Shown one piece after another: positions 51,707 through 59,712 of a stretch of DNA of 64,000 nucleotides. The notes under the pieces are model-generated. The model had not been told where the DNA came from. It did not search any database and saw only the letters and a list, made by a program, of their open reading frames with translations. Position numbers and translations under genes: made by a program. The DNA is from Ferruginivarius sediminum (lineage in GTDB: Bacteria > Pseudomonadota > Alphaproteobacteria > Kiloniellales > Rhodovibrionaceae): positions 186,001 through 250,000 of the forward strand of contig NZ_QPMH01000005.1 of the NCBI RefSeq assembly GCF_003344765.1. The letters are read 5' to 3'. Position 1 is the first letter of the stretch, and every line of letters begins with the position of its first letter.

Positions 51707-52782
51707 AATGTACGGTTTGTTCTTCGTGACAATTGAAAGGAAACTGTATTGTCTCCAGTTGAATGCTCACATATTATTTTAAATAAATCATCATTGATTC
51801 GGAAATTACGGAACTGAGCAAGAGTATATTTAAGGCAATAGTTTGCTACAAATACGTATTTTTCTAAATTATTAGGATAAAATATGTCCTCACAGCTTAC
51901 GCAACATCTTATAACTTGACCATTTTCTAGTGTTACAGGAATTATTTCGAAGCGATAGCGAGATTGGGCATCGGGATAAATACGCTCAAGAGCAAGACGT
52001 GAAAATCGTCGCATTCTCGGATCCAGATAAAATTTTTCCAGTATACTGTGATTTTCTCCGGTGAATATCTGCATTTCTGATAGTAAAAAATCTTCATGCT
52101 GCAAAATTTTACTCAGAAAATAGTTTGCACTATCAGGATGCTCGTTTCCTTCTTGAAATCCAAGCATAGTTGCGAGTGTTGGCTGGGTGCCGATTCTTAT
52201 ATCCCTTGTTGTTAATTTGTCGAATGGTTTTGTGATGCAGTGTATGTGATCATATGATAGAAGGTCGCTAAGTTCATTTCGCATCACCACTTCTGAGCTT
52301 GGGTTTATGTCAACGCTTATATAATCTGATATTGTGCAGTGTAAATTTTGTAATTTAGATATAATTCGACGGGTTTTTGCAGGTTCGGGGCCTAATTCCA
52401 AGTACGTGATATTTTTATTTTCAAATATATCGGCAATATCGCGTGCTACGTTATCAATGCAATTGGCGAAGCTATTATTACCATCTTGATCACATCCGAG
52501 TGTGAAATCATGTAGTGCAGTTTCGTTCAATCGTCTCATAATATCGAAAACCTCCTGAAGCAGGGGATTCGTGCGAGTGGGGTTAAGTGCATCATGGTAT
52601 TTTTCTTTATTTTTAGGTATTATTATATTGTTCCGAGGTATATTTAATCTTTCTGATAGAGAGCTTTGTATGAGAGTTTCGAGCGATGTTTCCTCATGGG
52701 CGAGATTGGCCGCATTTAACATGACTGGGAAGTTGTCCTTGTTCAAGCTAGCAAACTGCCGCACCCGCGCGGATGCAATCAT
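51703..52782 (-). CDS. Divergent EgtD-like SAM-dependent methyltransferase
   Basis: A 359-residue protein whose parts line up by eye with L-histidine N-alpha-methyltransferase (EgtD) family proteins. YLELGPEPAKTRRIISKL at 127-144 matches the SAM loop ELGxGxxxKTRxLL; YISVDINPSSEV matches YVPVDISES; GNEHPDSANYFL at 212-223 matches the IGNFxPxxAxxFL segment with its Asn; YLDPRMRRFSRLALERI matches the DPxxxTxxFNxNLLxRI region; ANYCLKYT at 313-320 matches the TEYSYKYT motif. In the last, the imidazole-contacting Glu and Ser of EgtD (282 and 284 in mycobacterial EgtD) become Asn314 and Cys316, so histidine is unlikely to be the substrate. It is very AT-rich. A start at M21 is possible. Confidence 0.6.
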   Translation of the reverse strand: MIASARVRQFASLNKDNFPVMLNAANLAHEETSLETLIQSSLSERLNIPRNNIIIPKNKEKYHDALNPTRTNPLLQEVFDIMRRLNETALHDFTLGCDQDGNNSFANCIDNVARDIADIFENKNITYLELGPEPAKTRRIISKLQNLHCTISDYISVDINPSSEVVMRNELSDLLSYDHIHCITKPFDKLTTRDIRIGTQPTLATMLGFQEGNEHPDSANYFLSKILQHEDFLLSEMQIFTGENHSILEKFYLDPRMRRFSRLALERIYPDAQSRYRFEIIPVTLENGQVIRCCVSCEDIFYPNNLEKYVFVANYCLKYTLAQFRNFRINDDLFKIICEHSTGDNTVSFQLSRRTNRTL

Positions 52783-52784
52783 AA

Positions 52785-52811
52785 CGGGTTGTATATTGAA
52801 CCAAGAACCCG
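52785..52811. promoter_or_regulatory. Candidate LysR-type operator between divergent genes
   Basis: CGGGTT (52785-52790) and AACCCG (52806-52811) are exact inverted arms separated by 15 bp; inside lie TTG and CAA as further dyad (TTG-N10-CAA). It sits in the 69-bp region between the methyltransferase start (minus) and the LysR start (plus), with TATAAA at 52812-52817 as a -10 for the regulator. This is the classic place for a LysR site that controls both directions. Confidence 0.5.
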
Positions 52812-52851
52812 TATAAAGTGAATTATGGTGAAGCGAAGTTCACGGGGTGTC

Positions 52852-53751
52852 ATGGATAGCGCAGCACGTAACGCGATAATTGGCCGGCTAGATTTAGAGC
52901 TTTTGATGGCGCTTGTGGCAATCGTGGACGCGGGAAGCTTCAAACAGGCTGCTCGACGGCTTAATCTCACTCAATCTGCTATAAGCATGCAGATCAAACG
53001 ATTGGAAGACCGGGTAGGACAGCGGCTACTAAGCCGTCACGGTCGGCAAGTCGAGCTGACTGAAGCAGGCCGGATTTTGCACAAATACGCACGTACTATT
53101 GTAGATTTGGAAGAGGAGGCGCGAATGCAGCTAGCTATGCCTCCGTTATCTGGTCGGGTTCGTATTGGTCTTCCAGAATGGTTCGCAGGACGACGACTTC
53201 AGGCGCTGCTTGCACAATTCACGAGAGCTCATCCCGGGGTTCATTTGGCTATGCGTGCCGACGCAAGCTCTGAACTCAGGGAGGCGGTTTCTGCGGGCAC
53301 ACTGGATCTTGCGCTTGGCATAATCGAGTCGGTAGATAATGCGCCGCCAGCAGTGTACCAGGAGCAACTGGTTTGGGTAGTCGGTGAAGAACGTGCTTTG
53401 GAAATAAACGAAGATATGCCTGTGGCTCTTTTTGACCCGCCCTGTCCTTACAGAGAATTGGCAATGGAAGGCCTTGAACGGTGTGGATGGCGCGGGCATG
53501 AGGTGTTCACCAGTGCCAGCGTGGCAAGTGTCCGAACTGCGGTAGAGACGGGCCTGGGTATATCCGTATTTCCAGAAAGCGCGGTGCGGCCAGGTCTACG
53601 TGTTTTGACCAATGCCGAAGGTTTTCCGGAACTCCCAATGACAACCCTTGGCATTTACAAATCGTCTCGTATTTCCGATACGCCGGCCGATCATTTGTGT
53701 AGCTATCTTGAAAAAGCGTTATGCGATGGAGGATATCTTCCGCCACCGTAG
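52852..53751 (+). CDS. LysR-family transcriptional regulator
   Basis: About 299 residues from ATG 52852, with GGGG five nt upstream; ATG 52825 is in frame but only 8 nt from the -10, giving 308 residues. The N-terminal winged helix contains FKQAARRLNLTQSAISMQIK with a typical LysR recognition helix. The effector domain is periplasmic-binding-protein-like, from RVRIGLPEWFAGRRLQALLA to VFPESAVRPGLRVL. It is divergent from the methyltransferase/MFS pair, so by LysR convention it likely regulates that pair in response to a small molecule made or moved by them. Confidence 0.92.
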   Translation: MDSAARNAIIGRLDLELLMALVAIVDAGSFKQAARRLNLTQSAISMQIKRLEDRVGQRLLSRHGRQVELTEAGRILHKYARTIVDLEEEARMQLAMPPLSGRVRIGLPEWFAGRRLQALLAQFTRAHPGVHLAMRADASSELREAVSAGTLDLALGIIESVDNAPPAVYQEQLVWVVGEERALEINEDMPVALFDPPCPYRELAMEGLERCGWRGHEVFTSASVASVRTAVETGLGISVFPESAVRPGLRVLTNAEGFPELPMTTLGIYKSSRISDTPADHLCSYLEKALCDGGYLPPP

Positions 53752-53867
53752 CAGCAGGCCACTTGAGGTCCGTCGTGATTAGCGTAGCGAGCCGTAATTA
53801 TTGACAATTCCGTCGCGCTTTCCGCGCAATTGATAGCTAAGGCGTTAGATATTGTAGCCCCATCCCC

Positions 53868-54638
53868 TCAGAACGGGAACAGGATGTCGTAAACCTGCTG
53901 GCCGTAGCGGGGCTGCTGGACGTCGCTGAGCTGGCCCTGGCCGCCATAGGCGATGCGGGCTTCGGCGATGTCCTCGTGGCTGATCTCGTTGGTGGACCGG
54001 ATGTCCTCGGGGCGGATGATGCCGGTGAGTTGGAGGACGCGGTTCTCGTAGTTCACGCGCACTTCCTGCCGGCCTGCGATGACCAGATTGCCGTTCGGCA
54101 GAACCTGCGTCACCATCGTCGCGACGCGCAGATTGATTTCCTCGGTGCGGTCCACCTCGCCGCTGCCGGTGTGGACGCTGTCGCTTTCCGCGTCCACGAG
54201 TGAGGTGGGATCCACGTCGTTGGGCAGGACTTTGTCCAGCTTCCCTTCAAAGCCAAGGAAGCTGCTGAGCGCGGCGTTCTCGCCCGCGTTGCGGCTGCGC
54301 GTGGTCTCGTTCGACAATTCGGCGCTGTCGTTGATGTTGATGACGACCGTCAGGATATCGCCCACGTCGCTGGCGCGCTGGTCCTTGAAGAACGCGCGCG
54401 AGCCGGGACTCCACAGCGAGTTGGCGTGGCGCTCGTCCGCGCCTTCCCTGGGTGTCGGCATTGGAAGCTCAAGCGGCCTGTCGCCGGTCATTTTTGCCGG
54501 GTTCTCGATGCCGGTCTGGGGCGGCTCCGAACCGACCTGCTCAAGCCGGGTCAGCGCATTGCAGCCGCTGACCGCAACCGCAAGCAGCGTGACGGCAAGT
54601 GCGCGGGTCAATCCGGCGGAAAGCGTGCGGGTGAACAT
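53868..54638 (-). CDS. flgH: Flagellar L-ring protein FlgH
   Basis: A 256-residue outer-membrane lipoprotein forming the L ring of the flagellar basal body. ATG 54638 is selected because GAGGAGGAG lies eight nt upstream; the GTG at 54674 overlapping flgA in GTGA is the other option. The signal peptide ends LLAVAVSGC with lipidated Cys26. Conserved features are SLWSPGSRAFFKDQRASDVG, DILTVVININDSAELSNET, LPNGNLVIAGRQEVRVNYEN, and the C-terminal DIRSTNEISHEDIAEARIAY. It is the last gene of flgF-G-A-H. Confidence 0.95.
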   Translation of the reverse strand: MFTRTLSAGLTRALAVTLLAVAVSGCNALTRLEQVGSEPPQTGIENPAKMTGDRPLELPMPTPREGADERHANSLWSPGSRAFFKDQRASDVGDILTVVININDSAELSNETTRSRNAGENAALSSFLGFEGKLDKVLPNDVDPTSLVDAESDSVHTGSGEVDRTEEINLRVATMVTQVLPNGNLVIAGRQEVRVNYENRVLQLTGIIRPEDIRSTNEISHEDIAEARIAYGGQGQLSDVQQPRYGQQVYDILFPF

Positions 54639-54670
54639 GATCGACGCTCCTCCTCGCATCCCCGGCGCGC

Positions 54671-55639
54671 TCACGGCTTCACCGAGACGGTGTCGGCCGC
54701 GGTCGCAATGCCGGTGACCGTGGTCTTGGACTTCGTATTGATGACGCGGACGGCCTCGCCCTTGGCGCCGTCGTCAAGGGCGCGCCCCTGGGCGGTCAAC
54801 TGCATCCGGTCCGTCTTGAAGGTGATGGTGACAAGGCTGTTCTTGGCCACGACGACGGGCTTGCGCACGTCCGTCATGCGCAGCGGCTCACCCGGACGGA
54901 CGCTGCGCCGTGCGCTTTTGCCGACGATGGAAGCGGCGTCGGTCAGATGGTTGCGGTTCACCTGATTGGCCGGCATCGAAATCCATTCCAGGTCGTCCTC
55001 GTGGATCAGCTCGCCCCGGCCGATCCGGCGAATCGGCACCGGCACGTCGACCATGTGTACGGCGCGCCCGGTGATCGTCGCGCTGGCCTTTGGGTCGTTC
55101 ACGTCGGGCGCCAGCACGTTGGCGCTGAATCGGCCGCTGGAGCGGTCGTAGGCCAGGTTGGCGACACTGACCGTGGCCGGCACCGTCGTCGGCAGGGTCA
55201 GCGAGAGACCGGGGTTGTCGAGCACGATGGAGAGGTTGCCGTCGATTCCGCGTTCCGCCAGGACGCGCCCGATGGCCTGGCCGATCCGCGTCCGGCCGAT
55301 GCGGTGGGCGGCGCGGCGGACGGTGGTCTCCACGGCGGGCGAATGGGGCTGCCAGTCCACGCGGTAGGCCTTCGCGACGCGCGCCAGCCAGGAAGCGGTG
55401 AGGCGGACTTGCCGGCCGGGTTCGGGCGCGTTGGCGATGGCGGTGTCCGCCCGCTCGTCCAGGCCGGAGAAGATATCGCCCAGCGTCACGGTGCGGTCCT
55501 CGACCGTGATGTTGGTGTTCAGCGTGACCGGCTGCGCCAGCGTGCCGGCGGCCTCCGCGCGTCCGGCCGCGGCCCAGGCCAGGGAGGCGCAAGCCAGGGC
55601 GGCGAAGGCGATGGCGGCAAAAGCGCGGTGCGGGGTCAT
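54671..55639 (-). CDS. flgA: Flagellar P-ring assembly chaperone FlgA
   Basis: A 322-residue periplasmic protein required for P-ring (FlgI) assembly. The signal peptide covers about residues 1-30 (AIAFAALACASLAWAAAGRA). The C-terminal 130 residues form the SAF-type domain with VPVPIRRIGRGELIHEDDLE and ARRSVRPGEPLRMTDVRKPV, then VTITFKTDRMQLTAQGRALD. It is longer than E. coli FlgA (219) because of an N-terminal region typical of alphaproteobacteria. The gene lies between flgG and flgH. Confidence 0.93.
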   Translation of the reverse strand: MTPHRAFAAIAFAALACASLAWAAAGRAEAAGTLAQPVTLNTNITVEDRTVTLGDIFSGLDERADTAIANAPEPGRQVRLTASWLARVAKAYRVDWQPHSPAVETTVRRAAHRIGRTRIGQAIGRVLAERGIDGNLSIVLDNPGLSLTLPTTVPATVSVANLAYDRSSGRFSANVLAPDVNDPKASATITGRAVHMVDVPVPIRRIGRGELIHEDDLEWISMPANQVNRNHLTDAASIVGKSARRSVRPGEPLRMTDVRKPVVVAKNSLVTITFKTDRMQLTAQGRALDDGAKGEAVRVINTKSKTTVTGIATAADTVSVKP

Positions 55640-55669
55640 GGGAAACTCTCCGGCGGCTCGTGAAACGCG

Positions 55670-56455
55670 TTAGCGAAGCTGCGTCACCGACTGCATCATC
55701 TCGTCCGAGGCCTGGATGACGCGGCTGTTCATCTCATAGGCGCGCTGGGCGGCGATCATATTGGTGATCTCCTTCACAACATCGACGTTCGAGTTCTCGA
55801 TGGCGCCCTGCAGGACCGTGCCGAAGCCGGGCGAGCCCGGAACCGCCACGTTCGCCTGGCCGGAAGCGTTGGTTTCAAGGAACAGGTTGTCGCCGATGGC
55901 TTCCAGGCCCGCCTCGTTGGAGAAGCGCGCCAGTTCGATCTGGCCGACGATCTGCGGAGCAACCTGACCGTCGAGGTCCACCAGGACTTCGCCGCTGGCG
56001 TTCACCGTCACGCCCACCGCGTCCTCGGGAATGGTGACGCCGGGCTGCACCAGGAAGCCGTCGGAGGTGACGAGATCGCCGTCCGGCGAAAGCTGGAACG
56101 AGCCCGAGCGGGTGTAGCCGGTCTCGCCCGAGGGCAGCTCGATCTGGAAGTAGCCCTTGCCGTCCACGGCGAGGTCGAAGGTATTGTCGGTGATCTCCAG
56201 GCTGCCCTGCTCGCTGATGCGGTAGACCGCGCCGGGCTTCACGCCGAGACCGAGCTGGATGCCGGAGGGCACGATGGTGCCTTCCTGCGAGGAGTTCGCG
56301 CCGACGCGGCGCATGTTCTGGTACAGCAGGTCGTTGAACTCGGCCCGCTGACGCTTGTAGCCGGAGGTGTTCACGTTGGCGATGTTGTTCGAGATCACCT
56401 CGACGTTCATCTGCTGCGCCAGCATGCCCGTGGCGGCGATATTGAGCGAACGCAT
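55670..56455 (-). CDS. flgG: Flagellar distal rod protein FlgG
   Basis: A 261-residue rod protein. The N-terminus MRSLNIAATGMLAQQMNVEV then ISNNIANVNTSGYKRQRAEF is the standard axial-protein signature. It ends NMIAAQRAYEMNSRVIQASD then EMMQSVTQLR, the coiled-coil C-terminus. Length matches E. coli FlgG (260). It is 54 bp downstream of flgF and 30 bp before flgA. Confidence 0.97.
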   Translation of the reverse strand: MRSLNIAATGMLAQQMNVEVISNNIANVNTSGYKRQRAEFNDLLYQNMRRVGANSSQEGTIVPSGIQLGLGVKPGAVYRISEQGSLEITDNTFDLAVDGKGYFQIELPSGETGYTRSGSFQLSPDGDLVTSDGFLVQPGVTIPEDAVGVTVNASGEVLVDLDGQVAPQIVGQIELARFSNEAGLEAIGDNLFLETNASGQANVAVPGSPGFGTVLQGAIENSNVDVVKEITNMIAAQRAYEMNSRVIQASDEMMQSVTQLR

Positions 56456-56509
56456 GGGGTGTTCCTTTCTGGCTTCGGCGTGTGCGGTTCCGGTTAATGC
56501 GGCCCGGCG

Positions 56510-57238
56510 TCAGGCGGACTCGACAAGCGTGCGAATGGCGCGAAGCTGGCGCTCGTGGTCGCCGTCCACCATCTTTTGGGCGCCCTGATAGCTGCGCACA
56601 AGCTCCATCATTCGCGTCATCTCCACTACGCCCTTGACGTTGGAGCCTTCCAGCATGCCCTGCTTCACCCCGGCTCCGTCGGCCGGCAGCACCGGCATGT
56701 CGCCGGCGTCGAACAGGCCGTCGGCCTGCTTGCGCAGCGCCTGCTCGTTGCCGAAGGTGACGAGGTCGAAGGTCGCGACCTGCCCGTTCTCCGTGGAGAT
56801 CGCGCCGTCCTCCGAGATCTCGATGCTGACGGCATTGTCCGGGATCGCGATCGGGTTGCCGTTCTGGTCCAGAACGCGGTAGCCCGCGTCGGTGACCAGT
56901 TCGTTGTCCTGGCTGAGCTTGAAGCTGCCGTTGCGGGTGTAGCGCGGACCGTCGTCTGTCTCGACGACGAAGTAACCCTCGCCGTCGATGGCCGCGTCCA
57001 GCGCGTTGCCCGTCTGCTCCATCGGCCCTTCGCTGAGGTCCTGCACCACGGCGATGTCCTCGACGAAGCTCAGCTTGCCATTTTCGCCGCGCTGGGTTTC
57101 GGCCAGATGCTCCACGAACATCATGCTCTCGCCGCGGAAGGCCGGCGTGTTCACGTTCGCCAGGTTGTTCGCGACAAGGTCCATCTCGCGGCGAAGCGCA
57201 CCTTGGCGGGAGAGGGCGATATAGCTCGTCGTTTCCAT
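56510..57238 (-). CDS. flgF: Flagellar proximal rod protein FlgF
   Basis: A 242-residue rod protein from ATG 57238 (METTSYIALSRQGALRREMD); the longer ORF upstream has no conserved sequence. DLVANNLANVNTPAFRGESM is the axial signature, and GVVEMTRMMELVRSYQGAQK the C-terminal helix. It is first in the flgF-flgG-flgA-flgH run, downstream of a near-consensus sigma54 promoter (57314-57299) with a leader of about 50 nt. Confidence 0.94.
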   Translation of the reverse strand: METTSYIALSRQGALRREMDLVANNLANVNTPAFRGESMMFVEHLAETQRGENGKLSFVEDIAVVQDLSEGPMEQTGNALDAAIDGEGYFVVETDDGPRYTRNGSFKLSQDNELVTDAGYRVLDQNGNPIAIPDNAVSIEISEDGAISTENGQVATFDLVTFGNEQALRKQADGLFDAGDMPVLPADGAGVKQGMLEGSNVKGVVEMTRMMELVRSYQGAQKMVDGDHERQLRAIRTLVESA

Positions 57239-57298
57239 TTGGTTCCCGGCTCGATCGTCCTGTTGCGTGGCCCGGGCACGATGCCCGCCCATCTCTCA

Positions 57299-57314
57299 TG
57301 CAGGCTGCGTGCCA
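57299..57314 (-). promoter_or_regulatory. Sigma54 (RpoN) promoter of the flgF operon
   Basis: On the minus strand, TGGCACGCAGCCTGCA matches the consensus TGGCACG-N4-TTGCW at 11 of 12 defined positions, with GG and GC in the required spacing. The expected start is near 57288, 50 nt upstream of flgF. Sigma54 control of flgF operons is known in Caulobacter. Confidence 0.75.
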
Positions 57315-57389
57315 AATTCCGATTATATTAAAATATCAAAAGGTTAGGAGGTTGAGGCGGGGCGGGAATTCGGGTACGGCCTCGTCGGG

Positions 57390-57404
57390 CGGCAAGTCTT
57401 GCCG
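57390..57404. promoter_or_regulatory. 15-bp palindrome, candidate enhancer site
   Basis: CGGCAAG-T-CTTGCCG is a perfect inverted repeat in the fliL/flgF divergent region. It is centred about 109 bp upstream of the predicted sigma54 start of flgF and about 127 bp upstream of the fliL ATG, a normal enhancer distance for a FlbD-like activator. Confidence 0.5.
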
Positions 57405-57523
57405 GTACGCCCGGCTGCTTCTGCCGGCTCAACGAGTTCTTAACCAGGGCGGCATACTTTGACGGCAATACACCGCGAATCAGGAATGATTCGTCTCGTT
57501 CGGACGCGCAGCAGCGGGGGCTC

Positions 57524-58042
57524 ATGACCGACCAGACGATGGACCAGGACGTCGGCGAGGATGTCGAGATCGAAGCCGCGCCACGTAAAGGCGGCCCATC
57601 GGGCAAGAAGATCGTCCTGTTCGGCATCCTTCCGCTGCTTCTCCTGATCGGCGCGGGCGCGGGGGTCTATCTCAGCGGTGCGCTGGACAGCCTTCTCGGC
57701 GGCGGCAAGGCGGAGGAAAGCACGGCCGAGGAAAAGCAGTCGGTCTTCTACGACATGCCGACCTTGCTGGTGAACCTGAACTCCGGCGGGCGCCAGAGCA
57801 ACTACCTGAAGCTGTCGGTCAGCCTGGAGGTCGAGGGCGAGGCCGCGCGCCAGCGCCTGGACCAGGTGAAGCCGCGCATCGTCGACAACTTCCAGGTCTA
57901 CCTGCGTGAGTTGCGGATCGAGGACCTTCAGGGCTCGGCCGGGCTGCAGCGGCTGCGCGAGGAACTGCTGCTGCGCGTGAATGCAACGGTGGACGACGTC
58001 AAGGTACGGGACGTCCTGTTCAAGGAGATGCTGGTCCAGTAG
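57524..58042 (+). CDS. fliL: Flagellar basal body-associated protein FliL
   Basis: A 172-residue inner-membrane protein that associates with the stator. The acidic N-terminus (TMDQDVGEDVEIEAAP) is followed by one transmembrane segment at about 28-48 (IVLFGILPLLLLIGAGAGVY) and the periplasmic stomatin-like domain with FYDMPTLLVNLNSGGRQSNY and LKLSVSLEVEGE. It ends VRDVLFKEMLVQ. GGGGGCTC precedes the ATG. It heads the plus-strand flagellar run and is divergent from flgF. Confidence 0.94.
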   Translation: MTDQTMDQDVGEDVEIEAAPRKGGPSGKKIVLFGILPLLLLIGAGAGVYLSGALDSLLGGGKAEESTAEEKQSVFYDMPTLLVNLNSGGRQSNYLKLSVSLEVEGEAARQRLDQVKPRIVDNFQVYLRELRIEDLQGSAGLQRLREELLLRVNATVDDVKVRDVLFKEMLVQ

Positions 58043-58094
58043 GCGCTGAGTGCCGGCGCAAAGCGACACCCGACTGGGTGAACGGGCGGAGGTC

Positions 58095-59174
58095 ATGGCG
58101 GAAGAGAACGATCCCGAGGTCGAAGGCCAGGACGACGAGCAGGTCGACGAAGACGCCCTGATGGCCGAATGGGAGGCCATGGCCGGCGACGACGGCGGCG
58201 GCAGTTCGGCGCGTGTCCTCGACCAGGAAGAGATCGACAGCCTCCTGGGCCTTGACGGCGACGGTGGCGACGGCGGCGATCAGTCCGGCATCCAGGCGAT
58301 CATCAATTCGGCCCTGGTCTCCTACGAACGCCTGCCGATGCTGGAGGTCGTCTTCGACCGCCTTGTGCGGATGATGTCGACCTCGCTGCGCAATTTCACG
58401 TCCGACAACGTCGAGGTCAGCCTGGACAACATCACCTCGATCCGTTTCGGCGACTACCTGAATTCCATCCCGCTGCCGGCGATGCTGACGGTCTTCAAGG
58501 CCGAGGAGTGGGACAACTATGGCCTCATCACGATCGATTCGACGCTGATCTACTCGATCGTCGACGTCCTGCTGGGGGGGCGGCGCGGCACGGCCGCCAT
58601 GCGGATCGAGGGCCGGCCCTACACGACCATCGAGCGCAACCTGATGGAGCGGATGGTCCACGTCGTCCTGGGCGACATCTCCGCCGCCTTCGACCCGCTC
58701 TCGCCGGTCACGTTCAGCTTCGACCGGCTGGAGACCAATCCGCGCTTCGCCACGATCGCGCGCCATGCCAACGCGGCGGTGGTGGCCCGGCTGCGGGTGG
58801 ACATGGAGGATCGCGGCGGCCGCATGGAGGTGTTGCTGCCTTACGCCACGCTGGAGCCGGTGCGCGAGATGCTGCTCCAGATGTTCATGGGCGAGAAGTT
58901 CGGCCGCGATTCGATCTGGGAAAGCCATCTTACGGCCGAGTTGTGGCAGACCGAGGTCAGCCTGCGTGCCGTTCTCGACGAGGTGGATGCCACGCTGGGC
59001 GATGTCCTCAACTGGAAGGTCGGGGACTTCATCCCGTTGAACGCGACCCCGCAGTCGAAGGTGAGTCTGCGCTGCGGCGACGTAAAGATGTTCGCTGGTC
59101 CGATGGGGCGGCGGAACGAGCACATTGCGGTGCGCATCCAGAACAAGTCCGCCAGGGAGGGCGACGTCGCATGA
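58095..59174 (+). CDS. fliM: Flagellar motor switch protein FliM
   Basis: A 359-residue C-ring protein that binds CheY-P and sets rotation direction. ATG 58095 follows GGAGG; the longer ORF upstream is rejected. After an acidic, extended N-terminus of about 55 residues, LDQEEIDSLLG begins the conserved region, then LPMLEVVFDRLVRMMSTSLR, LGGRRGTAAMRIEGRPYTTI, and the C-terminal SPOA domain with VGDFIPLNATPQSKVSLRCG. The usual extreme N-terminal CheY-binding motif is not obvious in its standard place and may be LDQEEIDSLLG. It overlaps the next gene by 4 bases (ATGA). Confidence 0.95.
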   Translation: MAEENDPEVEGQDDEQVDEDALMAEWEAMAGDDGGGSSARVLDQEEIDSLLGLDGDGGDGGDQSGIQAIINSALVSYERLPMLEVVFDRLVRMMSTSLRNFTSDNVEVSLDNITSIRFGDYLNSIPLPAMLTVFKAEEWDNYGLITIDSTLIYSIVDVLLGGRRGTAAMRIEGRPYTTIERNLMERMVHVVLGDISAAFDPLSPVTFSFDRLETNPRFATIARHANAAVVARLRVDMEDRGGRMEVLLPYATLEPVREMLLQMFMGEKFGRDSIWESHLTAELWQTEVSLRAVLDEVDATLGDVLNWKVGDFIPLNATPQSKVSLRCGDVKMFAGPMGRRNEHIAVRIQNKSAREGDVA

Positions 59175-59692
59175 CCGGCTTTGCCATCGCGCTCGACGTC
59201 GTCGTGGCGCTGCTGTTGGCCGCGACCATTGTCTATGCCTCGGTCCTGAACAGGAAGCTGGCCACCCTGCGCAATACCAAGCAGGAGATGGAAGCCCTGG
59301 TGAATCGCCTCGTGGAGAGCACCGGCAAGGCGGAAGGCGCGCTGGCCGAACTCAAGGCCGCGGCGAACGAGTCGGGTCAGCGGCTTGAAACGCAGGTCAT
59401 GCAGGCCCGTGAACTCAGCGACGACATGAACTTCCTGGTCGAGAAGGCGACGAGCCTGGCCGATAGGCTGGAAGGTCAGATCGGCCAGGCGCGCACCGCG
59501 ACGCGGCCGGCGAACGAGGGCGGGCAGACCGCCAAGAAGCCGGCCAAGAAGGCATCCGAACCGGCTGCGGCAAGCCGGAAGCAGGCGGCTTCGGGAGGTT
59601 CGAGCGTGGCGGCGCGCGGTTCGCGCGGCGACATCGAGGACGAGCCGCCGGCCAATGCCAGTCTCCTGCGCGCGCTCCGCGGTGTGCGCTGA
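59171..59692 (+). CDS. DUF6468-type membrane protein of the flagellar cluster
   Basis: A 173-residue protein starting at the ATG in ATGA overlapping fliM. One transmembrane segment at residues 4-24 (FAIALDVVVALLLAATIVYA) is followed by a long coiled coil (about 25-105, NTKQEMEALVNRLVESTGKA) and a Lys/Ala/Ser-rich disordered tail. This arrangement is that of DUF6468, found next to fliM in Rhodospirillales. Its role is unknown; location argues for a motor-associated function. Confidence 0.8.
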   Translation: MTGFAIALDVVVALLLAATIVYASVLNRKLATLRNTKQEMEALVNRLVESTGKAEGALAELKAAANESGQRLETQVMQARELSDDMNFLVEKATSLADRLEGQIGQARTATRPANEGGQTAKKPAKKASEPAAASRKQAASGGSSVAARGSRGDIEDEPPANASLLRALRGVR

Positions 59693-59712
59693 AGGCGGGG
59701 AGGAGAACAGCA

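Noticed and set aside
51703..52782. Ergothioneine biosynthesis operon
   Set aside because: Only one EgtD-like gene is present, its substrate motif is changed, and no EgtB/EgtC/EgtE-like gene is nearby.
49535..53867. Integrase, transposase or tRNA attachment site for the AT-rich island
   Set aside because: None was seen on either strand and no flanking direct repeats were found by eye, so the mechanism of acquisition is not claimed.
57327..57350. CtrA site in the AT-rich stretch TATATTAAAATATC
   Set aside because: No TTAA-N7-TTAA spacing is found there; the stretch is probably just promoter-region AT richness.
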